Below are positions 15,463 to 21,901 of a DNA stretch of 21,901 nt, piece after piece. A program made the position numbers and the translations under genes. The stretch's first letter is position 1. Each line of letters starts with the position of its first letter. The stretch is taken from positions 1 through 21,901 of the forward strand of contig CABROF010000033.1 in the NCBI GenBank assembly GCA_902472555.1. The letters are read 5' to 3'. The DNA is from UMGS1851 sp900555605 (GTDB lineage Bacteria; Bacillota; Clostridia; UBA1212; UBA1255). A model generated the notes under the pieces. It had not been told where the DNA came from and did no database searches. It saw nothing but the letters and a program-made list of their open reading frames with translations.

Positions 15463-16431
15463 TCAATACGCTTTTATTACAACATTGTCGAGCCTTGTAG
15501 TGCCCATATGCGCAAAAAATTTAAAATGGGATCCGTCCGTGGTATTGATCAGATTCTGGCCTGACCAAATTTCCGTTCCGGCCGCATCCTTGCAAACAAT
15601 TTGGTCGGAGGTAATTTCTACCTGTAAAAACAGCTGCGGACCGCCGTCCGTTGTAATATAATAATAAATCCGATCTTCATTGGTCACGATCACGATCAGC
15701 TCACGCATTTCCGAAAAATCGGCCGGCATCGTTACCTGGGCGGCTCCGCCGGGCCAGCATTCGGTTCCCGGATGAATTGTGGCTGTATTATTTTCTGTAA
15801 ACGCAACCCAGAACCCGTCTTCGCCGTGATCCGGTATTTTTCCGACGAAATCCTCTACAAAGCAGCCGACAACCGTGGCGTACCATCTTGTCTTGTCCTG
15901 ATCGTCTTCACGAAAACGGGCTTGCAGGTCTACATGCAGCTCGTATTGCTCCGCGTCTGTTGTATAGCAGAAAACATCAGGACCGTATGTCGTCCAGGCA
16001 TTAATAAAGGCGCCGTTTTCATCTACCGGCATGTTCAGCACGCCGTCAATTACCCGCACCTTATCGTCTCTTGCAATAGCAGCCCCGCCATTGTCCCATT
16101 TTCCGCTTTCAAAATCGTCGGAAAATAAAATTTCCACACCGGCCATATCATCCGGCAGCGGTTTTCCCTTCTGCTCAGCAGTTAACGGCGGATGTCCCGT
16201 CTCCGTTGCTGTCGGAGGGGGCTGTGTACCAGTCCCAGGCGTTTCCGTCCCCGGCTGTATGCTTGTCTCAGATCCGCTCCCTGCAGTTGATCCTGGCGCC
16301 GCAGTTTCTGCCGGTTTGGGATCCGCCGAGCTGCATCCGACCAGCGCTGCCAGCGTCAATAAAACGCAGATATACAGGCAGAGCCCTCTTTTTGTGTTTC
16401 CTGCAGCAAATAATTTTTTCATATGCCTCAT
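15463..16431 (-). CDS. Lipoprotein with concanavalin/jelly-roll-like domain
   Basis: A 322-residue protein. Signal peptide is 1-32 with lipobox ALVGC (Cys33). A Gly/Ser/Thr/Pro spacer runs to about residue 85. The remainder looks like a concanavalin-type beta sandwich as in DUF1080/LamG proteins: VEILFSDDFESGKWDN (104-119), VIDGVLNMPV, YELHVDLQARF, a GEDGFWVAF segment and a terminal FKFFAHMGTTRLDNVVIKAY. Such domains bind or cleave glycans or sit beside glycosidases. No catalytic residues can be assigned. The start at 16431 has GGAGG five bases upstream. It is the first gene of the cluster and has a strong promoter about 170 nt upstream. Confidence 0.65.
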   Translation of the reverse strand: MRHMKKLFAAGNTKRGLCLYICVLLTLAALVGCSSADPKPAETAAPGSTAGSGSETSIQPGTETPGTGTQPPPTATETGHPPLTAEQKGKPLPDDMAGVEILFSDDFESGKWDNGGAAIARDDKVRVIDGVLNMPVDENGAFINAWTTYGPDVFCYTTDAEQYELHVDLQARFREDDQDKTRWYATVVGCFVEDFVGKIPDHGEDGFWVAFTENNTATIHPGTECWPGGAAQVTMPADFSEMRELIVIVTNEDRIYYYITTDGGPQLFLQVEITSDQIVCKDAAGTEIWSGQNLINTTDGSHFKFFAHMGTTRLDNVVIKAY

Positions 16432-16605
16432 ACAAACCTCCGTTCTGCCGCTCTGTCGCGGCGATATTTGTTACATTTACAGCAATATCTGCTGATCCCG
16501 GCAAAATTTTTTACTTTCAATATAATCGGATATAAACGACTCCTATTCAAAATAATGCAGATATATAAACTTTTGTTTGAATTATTATAATATATTTACA
16601 AATTT

Positions 16606-16634
16606 ATAATATATTCCGCAAAATGCAATGTCAA
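16606..16634 (-). promoter_or_regulatory. Strong sigma-A promoter of the lipoprotein/surface-protein operon
   Basis: Minus-strand TTGACA (complement of 16629-16634), a 17-base spacer and TATTAT (complement of 16606-16611). The downstream 50 bases are nearly pure A/T. The leader to the ATG at 16431 is about 170 nt, long enough to hold regulation. Confidence 0.8.
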
Positions 16635-16660
16635 GTTCTTTTTATTTCTGATTTTCACAG

Positions 16661-16693
16661 AAAAACCTGCGTCACGGGTCGGTAAACGCAGGT
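16661..16693 (-). terminator. spoIID terminator
   Basis: On the minus strand ACCTGCGT and ACGCAGGT form an 8-bp stem with a 13-base loop followed by a TTTT tract (complement of 16661-16664). It begins 43 bases after the spoIID stop, just before the next promoter. Confidence 0.75.
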
Positions 16694-16736
16694 CTTTCAA
16701 ATGAATTTGCATTTTTATCCGGAGGACTTTCCACGG

Positions 16737-17906
16737 CTACCTCAGCGACAGCAGCTCGTCTTCAGACATCCATTCAACAGTAACCCCTGTGTAATAATGT
16801 TTCAAGATTTCTGTATAATCTGCGCCTGCAGCTGCCATGGCGGCCGCTCCCCATTGACTCATGCCAATGCCGTGCCCATATCCCAGTGTCACAAGCAGAA
16901 TCGTGCCGTCCTCCAGTTTCCGGAACATAATATTTGTAGAACGTAAATTTAAAATCGACCGGACAGCGATTCCGGCAAATGTACGATCCCCGATTTTCAT
17001 CTCTATAATGCGGCCGGCTTCCGAACGCCGGATATCCCGGATACTCTTATACAGCTCGTCCGCAGAAACAGAAAGGTCGTATCCTTTTGCCCGGAACTTT
17101 GAGAGCAGTTCCTCCGGCGTGTAGACAAAGGTATCGCAGTATTGATCAAACAGTCCCTCTCCGGGACTCAAAACGCTCTGCAGATAGTCATATTGGCATC
17201 CGGCCCACACATCTCCGATATCTTCCGTACGTCCGCTGCCACTGTGCGAAAAGTACAGTGCATTAATAATTTTACCCTGATATGTCGCAACAATGCCTTT
17301 TGTACTCTCAACCGCTTCTTTCAGCTTATTGTAATAATCAATCCCTTTCTGCTTTTCCGCGCCGGTATAGGTCTTTAGAATACTCCGCGGATCCTTCCAT
17401 GCCTGACAATGGGTATGATCTGTACAAACAATCGCGCCGTCTTTATGGGTATCCGTATCTCCGATCCGATGGAGCGTATAGCTTCGGGCCGCCACCGCCT
17501 GTGCCTTTAGCGCCTCAATATCTACATATAAATACATTTCTGCGCACACTACACCCATTATGTATTCTTCCAAATACATTTCCTGCGTCGTATCCGTTTC
17601 CGTATTATAAACCTTTACCCGCAGACTTTCCGTATCGCTCAGGTCCAGCCCGCTTACAACGCCGGCCTCAAATTCCGGCCAATCCCCGTTTAAAATTTGA
17701 TCTGCAAGACCGCCGGAGACTGTCTCAGAGGCAATTCGTTCATTCATACCTAATGCTGCCTGTATTTTTTCAAATACGGTCAGTTCCCGGGCATCTGACG
17801 GCTTGTCCGCTAAAACGCCGTATGCGCCTGACCCGCTCATCATAAAAATCAAAAACGCGGATAATGTAAATAACGGAATCAATTTCGAAACAAAAAAATT
17901 TTTCAT
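16737..17906 (-). CDS. spoIID: Stage II sporulation protein D, SpoIID
   Basis: A 389-residue membrane-anchored lytic transglycosylase. One N-terminal transmembrane segment (about 8-24) precedes the extracellular domain. Landmarks are MYLEEYIMGVVCAEMY (with candidate catalytic Glu123), ALKAQAVAARSYTL, CTDHTHCQAW (the CX5C pair that binds zinc in clostridial SpoIID), YFSHSGSGRT, and GYGHGIGMSQWGA near the end. With SpoIIP and SpoIIM it degrades septal peptidoglycan so the mother cell can engulf the forespore. The start is ATG 17906, with AAGGAAGG eight bases away; a GTG at 17915 directly touches that site and is less likely. It stands alone between terminators. A mother-cell sigma-E promoter is expected, but I could not place one convincingly. 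Confidence 0.93.
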   Translation of the reverse strand: MKNFFVSKLIPLFTLSAFLIFMMSGSGAYGVLADKPSDARELTVFEKIQAALGMNERIASETVSGGLADQILNGDWPEFEAGVVSGLDLSDTESLRVKVYNTETDTTQEMYLEEYIMGVVCAEMYLYVDIEALKAQAVAARSYTLHRIGDTDTHKDGAIVCTDHTHCQAWKDPRSILKTYTGAEKQKGIDYYNKLKEAVESTKGIVATYQGKIINALYFSHSGSGRTEDIGDVWAGCQYDYLQSVLSPGEGLFDQYCDTFVYTPEELLSKFRAKGYDLSVSADELYKSIRDIRRSEAGRIIEMKIGDRTFAGIAVRSILNLRSTNIMFRKLEDGTILLVTLGYGHGIGMSQWGAAAMAAAGADYTEILKHYYTGVTVEWMSEDELLSLR

Positions 17907-18091
17907 CTCTGCCACCTTCCTTTAACCGTACCGCATTTTTCAAATATCTGCAAAAGCTTGTCCCATCTGCGGTCCGGTCTTGATTTTTAGCGTACACTCG
18001 TACATATGTAAATATATCCACCATCTGTCCGAAATATACCAAATCTGCGGAGACGACATTTGACGAATCGTGACGAGAGAAATCAACAGCC

Positions 18092-18182
18092 TGTGGATAA
18101 CTCTATTGAGAAAATATAAAAAAAGCCTATTTTCATAGGCTTTTTATGTTTATCCACAATTTCACAGAAAACCTGTGGATAA
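18092..18182. promoter_or_regulatory. Cluster of three perfect DnaA boxes
   Basis: TTATCCACA occurs on the plus strand at 18150-18158 and on the minus strand at 18092-18100 and 18174-18182. All three match the consensus 9-mer exactly. The last two face each other across 15 bases. The flanks are AT-rich. No dnaA, dnaN, rpmH or gyrB gene is present, so this is not the usual oriC context. DnaA-box clusters outside oriC can titrate DnaA or regulate nearby genes. Confidence 0.75.
18120..18145. terminator. Bidirectional terminator after nadC
   Basis: AAAAAGCCTAT and ATAGGCTTTTT pair over 11 bp with a TTTC loop, giving a T tract on both strands. It lies 84 bases past the nadC stop and ends the nad operon before the spoIID promoter region. 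Confidence 0.85.
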
Positions 18183-18229
18183 CTTTTTATTCAATTTTTC
18201 TTCGATAATATAAAGAAAAAATATCAACC

Positions 18230-19063
18230 CTAAAATTTTAGGCTGATATCCATAGACTTAACGGAATGGGTGATTCTTCCAATGGAAATGATATCTACAC
18301 CCGTTTGAGCAATTTTTACAATCCGCTCCTCTGTGACATCGCCGGAAGCCTCAGTCAGCGCTTTTCCCGCCACGATTTTGACAGCCTCTGCCATCATCTC
18401 TTCGCTCATATTATCAAACATAATGATGTCCGCTTTTGCCGCCACAGCTTCCCGGACCATGTCCAAGGTCTCTGTCTCCACCTCGATTTTCACAGTATGC
18501 GGAACCTTCGCGCGTACCCGCGTCACCGCAGATAAAATGCCTCCCGCTGCTGCGATATGGTTGTCCTTCAGCATCACGCCGTCTGATAAGCAGAATCGGT
18601 GATTCTGACCGCCTCCGACCCGGACCGCATATTTTTCCAGATAGCGAAGTCCCGGGGTAGTTTTTCTTGTGTCCGCCACACTGACCGGGTATTCCTGAAC
18701 CAATGAAGCAAAAACATGTGTTCTTGTAGCAATTCCGGAAAGCCGCTGAAGGAGATTCAGCGCTGTCCGTTCTCCCTTGAGGATCGCTGCAGTCGGTCCT
18801 TCAATCCATGCAATCACATCTCCCTTTTTTACTTTTGTTCCATCCGGGCATAAAACCTCAAGCCGGACACGCGGGTCAAGCAGGGCAAAGGTCTCCTCTG
18901 CCACAGGCATCCCCGCAATGATCCCCTCTTCTTTTGCAAGAAATTTTGCCTTTGACATGCTGTCTGGATCAATCACAGAATCTGTTGTAATATCGCCGAA
19001 GGGCATGTCCTCCTCCAATGCGCCTATCAAAATCCGATCCATCAGCTTTTTATCTAACATCAT
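18230..19063 (-). CDS. nadC: Nicotinate-nucleotide pyrophosphorylase (quinolinate phosphoribosyltransferase)
   Basis: A 277-residue cytosolic enzyme that joins quinolinate and PRPP to give nicotinate mononucleotide, CO2 and pyrophosphate. All family motifs are present: EEDMPFGDITTD near the N-terminus, GERTALNLLQRLSGIAT, DTRKTTPGLR, RVGGGQNHR, LKDNH, KIEVE, IMFDNM, EASG and ISIGRITHS. Length is standard. The reading frame opens with two ATGs; AAGGAG lies four bases before the first and seven before the second. It overlaps the nadB end by 14 bases, indicating coupled translation. The last residues lie in a CCTAAAATTTTAGG palindrome. Confidence 0.97.
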   Translation of the reverse strand: MMLDKKLMDRILIGALEEDMPFGDITTDSVIDPDSMSKAKFLAKEEGIIAGMPVAEETFALLDPRVRLEVLCPDGTKVKKGDVIAWIEGPTAAILKGERTALNLLQRLSGIATRTHVFASLVQEYPVSVADTRKTTPGLRYLEKYAVRVGGGQNHRFCLSDGVMLKDNHIAAAGGILSAVTRVRAKVPHTVKIEVETETLDMVREAVAAKADIIMFDNMSEEMMAEAVKIVAGKALTEASGDVTEERIVKIAQTGVDIISIGRITHSVKSMDISLKF

Positions 19064-20660
19064 ATTTCTCCTTATCTGCTACAATATGCTTTTTCCAATT
19101 CAGATCGTCGGTCTCCGGAAAATCCGCTCTGAAATGGGCGCCCCTGCTCTCCTCGCGTTTCAGCGCGGACCGAATAATAATCTCCGCCAGAAGTACGTCG
19201 TTCTGTATGATAAAATCCTGCACCGTATTATTAACCATACCCTCCATGTCAGCCTTCAGCCCCTGTACAAAATCCAAAGCTTCCAGTAATCCATCTTTTG
19301 TTCTGACAATACCGACTAACTGCGTCATCTTTTTTTTCAGCTCCAGCGCAGCCTGAGCGGAGTCAAACAGCCTTCCTGCACATTCCGCATATTCGGCGCC
19401 GACAAACCGCGGCATCTCCCGCACACCCTCCTTGGATAGGATCTCATCTGCATGACTCCCGATTCTGCGTCCGAATACCAGGCCCTCTAAAAGCGAATTG
19501 CTTGCAAGCCTGTTGGCGCCATGGATTCCGTTGCAGGCAGACTCTCCGCAGGCATAGAAGCGCTGAATCCCCGTATCTCCGTATAATCCGGTCTTGATCC
19601 CACCCATACAGTAATGCTCCGCGGGCGCTACGGGAATATAGTCTTTGGAAATATCAATGCCGTAATTCAGGCAGGTATGGAAAATTGTCGGAAAGCGCTG
19701 CTCAAGATAATCCCGATCCTTATGGGTAATGTCAAGATATACATGATCTTCTCCGGTCCTCTTCATTTCTTTAAAAATGCAGCGCGATACAACATCCCGA
19801 GGTGCCAGCTCAGCCAGCTCATGATATCCGGGCATGAAGCGTTCTCCGGAACCATTGCGCAGCACCGCGCCTTCTCCTCTAACCGCCTCTGAAATCAGAA
19901 AGCTTCTGTTCTCAGGATGATATAGCACCGTCGGATGGAACTGGATAAATTCCATATCCGTTAATGCGCCGCCGGCCCGGAAGGTAAATGCCGCACCGTC
20001 TCCCGTTGCAACCTCCGGATTTGTCGTATGGTCGTACAGCTGACCGTAGCCGCCGGACGCGCAAATGACCAACCCCGCATAATACGCTTTATATTCGCGT
20101 TTCGCCTCATCATATGCAATAACGCCGTAGCACACCCCGTCTCTTGTCAGCAAATCCAGCGCCCAGGTCCGTTCAATAATCTTCACATTCTTCCGCTGCA
20201 TGACATTATGAATCAGCTTATCGCAAACCTCTTTGCCGGTCGCATCCCCTGCGTGGATAATTCTGTTTTTACTATGCGCGGCCTCACGGGTAAGCGCAAG
20301 CTTATTGCCGTCATTCTTGTCAAATTGAACGCCGAAATCACAAATCCGGCTGATATTATCCGCAGCCTCGTGAACAAGCACGCTTACACTGTCCTCATCA
20401 CAAAGTCCGGCACCTGCATATAATGTATCACGCATATGCATTTCCGGCGAATCGTTTTTGTCCAGAGAAACCGCGATGCCCCCCTGTGCAAGCACAGAGT
20501 TGCTGATCTCAACCTCTTCCTTTGTAATAATCGCAATATTCACATGCTCTCCGAGCTCCAGGGCTGTATAAACACCCGCAATTCCGCTGCCGATAATCAG
20601 TACATCGGTATAGCTCTTTTCCATCTGTTCCGTATCAAAATCAACTAAATACCGTTTCAT
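19050..20660 (-). CDS. nadB: L-aspartate oxidase
   Basis: A 536-residue flavoenzyme that oxidises L-aspartate to iminoaspartate, the substrate of NadA. The N-terminal FAD site is DVLIIGSGIAGVYTALEL. Other landmarks are LAQGGIAVSL, HAGDATGKEV, IQFHPTVLY, RGEGAVLRN, HYCMGGIKTG and GIHGANRLASNSLLEGLVFGRR, followed by a helical C-terminal domain. The start at MKRYLVDF (20660) fits homologs I recall; an ATG at 20672 in the same frame is possible. The ribosome binding site is weak (GCGAGGG) in either case. It follows nadA by about 50 bases. Confidence 0.96.
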   Translation of the reverse strand: MKRYLVDFDTEQMEKSYTDVLIIGSGIAGVYTALELGEHVNIAIITKEEVEISNSVLAQGGIAVSLDKNDSPEMHMRDTLYAGAGLCDEDSVSVLVHEAADNISRICDFGVQFDKNDGNKLALTREAAHSKNRIIHAGDATGKEVCDKLIHNVMQRKNVKIIERTWALDLLTRDGVCYGVIAYDEAKREYKAYYAGLVICASGGYGQLYDHTTNPEVATGDGAAFTFRAGGALTDMEFIQFHPTVLYHPENRSFLISEAVRGEGAVLRNGSGERFMPGYHELAELAPRDVVSRCIFKEMKRTGEDHVYLDITHKDRDYLEQRFPTIFHTCLNYGIDISKDYIPVAPAEHYCMGGIKTGLYGDTGIQRFYACGESACNGIHGANRLASNSLLEGLVFGRRIGSHADEILSKEGVREMPRFVGAEYAECAGRLFDSAQAALELKKKMTQLVGIVRTKDGLLEALDFVQGLKADMEGMVNNTVQDFIIQNDVLLAEIIIRSALKREESRGAHFRADFPETDDLNWKKHIVADKEKYDVR

Positions 20661-20712
20661 ATCTACCCACATACCCTCGCAATCCGCCTGTATATTCTCT
20701 CATTCTACTATT

Positions 20713-21629
20713 TTACTTTGCCAGTTCCATCATCCGCTGAAGCGCGGTCCTTGCCTTTTCCATAATATCGGCAGGAAGCGTCATTTCGTATTCCCCTGTC
20801 AGCAGGCATCTTCTTACGCTTTCCAATGTCGTCATCTTCATATTCGGACAAACCAGTCCCGGGGTCATCAGGTAAAATGTTTTTTCCGGAAAATCCCGTT
20901 CAAGCGGATACAAAACGCCCATTTCCGTACCGATAATAAATTTCTGTTTTTCTGAAGCCGCAGCATAATCGATAATTCCTTTCGTACTGCCGACATAATC
21001 AGCAAGCGCGACAACCTCCCCCGGACATTCCGGATGAATTAATAATTCAGCATCCGGATGCGCCTCTTTTGCCTTCAGAACCTCTTCTTTTGTGATTCTG
21101 TGATGCGTCGGACAAAAGCCCCGCCACAAAATCACTTCCTTCTCAGGGCACTGCGCCGCCACATAGGAACCGAGATTCTGGTCCGGTGCAAAAATGATTT
21201 TTTTCTCCGGCATACGGCTGACAACTTTCAGCGCGTTTGATGAAGTAACAATGACATCAGACTCTGCTTTTACTGCCGCTGAAGAATTAATATAAGTGAC
21301 CACGGCAGCATCCGGATGCTGCCGCTTCAGCGCACGCAGACCTTCATCGGGCAGCCTGCCAGTCGTTCAGGCAGCAAAACACGTTTCTCCGGAGATAGTA
21401 TTTTTGCACTTTCAGCCATAAAACCCACGCCGCAAAACACAATCGTTTGATGGCTTTGTCCCGCACAATATTTACTTAACGCAAAGGAATCGCCGACAAT
21501 GTCCGCAATCTCCTGAATTTCACCTATCTGATACGTATGCGCAACAATCACGGCATCCTGCTCCTTTTTCAGCCGTGCGATTTCATCGCATATCTCTTTC
21601 CGTTTTTCATCAGACATCTCTGCAGCCAT
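20713..21629 (-). pseudogene. nadA: Quinolinate synthase, split by a frameshifting deletion
   Basis: The gene is in two frames. The first (21629-21327) encodes MAAEMSDEKRKEICDE through HTYQIGEIQEIADIVGDS, the FCGVGFMAESAKILSPEK block and LLPERLAGCPM, then runs into a stop after KVCVR. The second frame resumes with DEGLRALKRQHPDAAVVTYINSS and continues through TSSNALKVV, PDQNLGSYVA, HPECPGEVV, FIIGTEMGVLYPL, GLVCPNMKMTTLESV to 20713. Compared with NadA proteins, about five residues (typically ADM-T-like) are missing at the junction, which fits a deletion of 19 bases at a GATG repeat (about 21345-21350). The three iron-sulfur cysteines (in FCGVGF, HPECP, VCPNMK) remain but in separate frames. 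AAGGAGG precedes the ATG. Either a true pseudogene or a sequence error. Confidence 0.85.
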
Positions 21630-21662
21630 ATCTTTGCCTCCTTTATAAACGGCTTAATCGTT

Positions 21663-21691
21663 AGTATATCACCATTCAGAATGGTAATCAA
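21663..21691 (-). promoter_or_regulatory. nad operon promoter with operator in its spacer
   Basis: On the minus strand TTGATT (complement of 21686-21691) and TATACT (complement of 21663-21668) are 17 bases apart, about 34 bases before the nadA ATG. The spacer holds a perfect palindrome, ACCATTCTGAATGGT (21671-21685, 7-1-7). A repressor bound there would block RNA polymerase. NAD genes in Bacillota are commonly repressed by NiaR, but whether this sequence is a NiaR site cannot be told here. Confidence 0.7.
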
Positions 21692-21719
21692 TCTCAAGAA
21701 GCGTAAATACCTTTCAAAC

Positions 21720-21830
21720 GGAGGGAAAAAGACAGCAGAAAAGAAGAACGGGGAAAAAGAAAAGAAGGAAAGAAGAGAGAACAATAAAAGCAGCCAAAAA
21801 GAGAACAAAAAAAGAGAACCCAGCGCCTTC
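21720..21830 (+). repeat. Purine-rich tract upstream of the nad promoter
   Basis: The plus strand is almost all A and G for about 110 bases, with an uninterrupted 32-base purine run at 21750-21781. In one plus frame it reads as a Lys/Glu-rich peptide from an ATG at 21681 with no ribosome binding site. The minus reading is a Phe/Leu/Ser-rich artefact. Best described as low-complexity sequence. Confidence 0.5.
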
Positions 21831-21901
21831 AAGCACAGAGTCCTCATATAGAATCCGGCGACAACATATTTTCACAGGACGCTGCCGTCCAACTATCGTC
21901 T

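Larger units (their letters stand above)
16432..16736. other. Intergenic region between spoIID and the lipoprotein cluster
   Basis: It holds the long leader of the 322-residue lipoprotein gene (16432 to about 16599), its promoter (16606-16634), a very AT-rich stretch (16555-16620) and the spoIID terminator. No coding region is seen. Confidence 0.7.
17907..18229. other. Intergenic region upstream of spoIID with DnaA boxes
   Basis: No coding region is convincing. It carries three perfect DnaA boxes, a bidirectional terminator, and AT-rich tracts on both sides (18104-18120 and 18183-18229). The spoIID promoter must lie within it but no sigma-E pair with proper spacing was found. Confidence 0.6.

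Noticed and set aside
16432..16599. Riboswitch in the lipoprotein leader
   Set aside because: The leader is long but I could not recognise any known riboswitch core or a terminator/antiterminator pair.
17770..18042. Minus-strand 90-codon frame over the spoIID start
   Set aside because: Overlaps the spoIID signal segment in another frame and has no ribosome binding site.
18092..18182. Chromosomal replication origin
   Set aside because: Only three DnaA boxes and none of dnaA, dnaN, recF, gyrB or rpmH nearby; reported as a DnaA-box cluster instead.
21303..21350. Programmed frameshift in nadA
   Set aside because: No slippery heptamer is seen, and about five conserved residues are missing at the junction, which a simple frameshift would not explain.
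21569..21847. Minus-strand 92-codon Phe/Leu/Ser-rich frame that looks membrane-like
   Set aside because: It is the complement of the purine tract and runs out of frame into nadA.
21681..21851. 56-codon Lys/Glu-rich plus-strand ORF
   Set aside because: The ATG lies inside the nad operator, there is no ribosome site, and composition is explained by the purine tract.

Overview
The window comes from a spore-forming member of the Bacillota, most likely class Clostridia. It has spoIID (with a CX5C cysteine pair as in clostridial SpoIID), AGGAGG-type ribosome binding sites before nearly every gene, TTGACA/TATAAT promoters, a contiguous pst-phoU-pho two-component operon, and intermediate base composition. 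The exact genus cannot be read from the sequence. No complete mobile element, CRISPR array or rRNA is present.

Layout. (1) 1-3000, minus strand: a divergent CYTH-fold protein preceded by a 674-residue protein that joins a BtrH-like/C39-like domain to a C-terminal discoidin-like domain. A palindromic operator-like site lies at the latter's promoter. (2) 3086-4139, plus strand: a multipass membrane protein that overlaps the end of phoR tail to tail. (3) 4110-10521, minus strand: a complete phosphate operon pstS-pstC-pstA-pstB-phoU-phoB-phoR. Most junctions are TGATG/ATGA-type overlaps, so the transporter, its negative regulator PhoU and the sensor/regulator pair are made together. TTWACA repeats upstream of pstS look like a Pho box. 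PstS has its two halves in the reverse of the classical order. (4) 10661-11550, plus strand: a divergent VanY-type D,D-carboxypeptidase lipoprotein. (5) 11551-12618: a decayed intergenic zone with a tRNA-Ser(GCT), a strong terminator, and two minus-strand coding remnants, one resembling the C-terminus of a DUF4838 protein. (6) 12619-13197: a two-repeat DUF305 protein with a structured leader. (7) 13276-16634, minus strand: three exported proteins (a GH71/99-like lipoprotein, a sortase-type surface protein, and a jelly-roll-like lipoprotein). They are driven by two near-perfect sigma-A promoters, each with a leader of roughly 140-170 nt. (8) 16737-17906, minus strand: spoIID with its terminator. 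(9) 17907-18229: an intergenic region with three perfect DnaA boxes around a bidirectional terminator. (10) 18230-21691, minus strand: nadA-nadB-nadC for de novo NAD synthesis. A palindromic operator fills the promoter spacer. nadA is split by a small apparent deletion.

How it works together. The pst-pho block imports phosphate and senses its scarcity, and the Pho box closes the feedback loop. The nad block would convert aspartate to nicotinate mononucleotide, but the break in nadA would cut the pathway at quinolinate synthase unless it is a sequencing error. The exported-protein cluster and the DUF4838 remnant suggest extracellular polysaccharide handling, but no substrate can be named. The most noteworthy items are the circularly permuted PstS, the DnaA-box cluster beside spoIID, the nadA lesion with flanking palindrome, the operator in the nad promoter spacer, and the BtrH-like/discoidin fusion.
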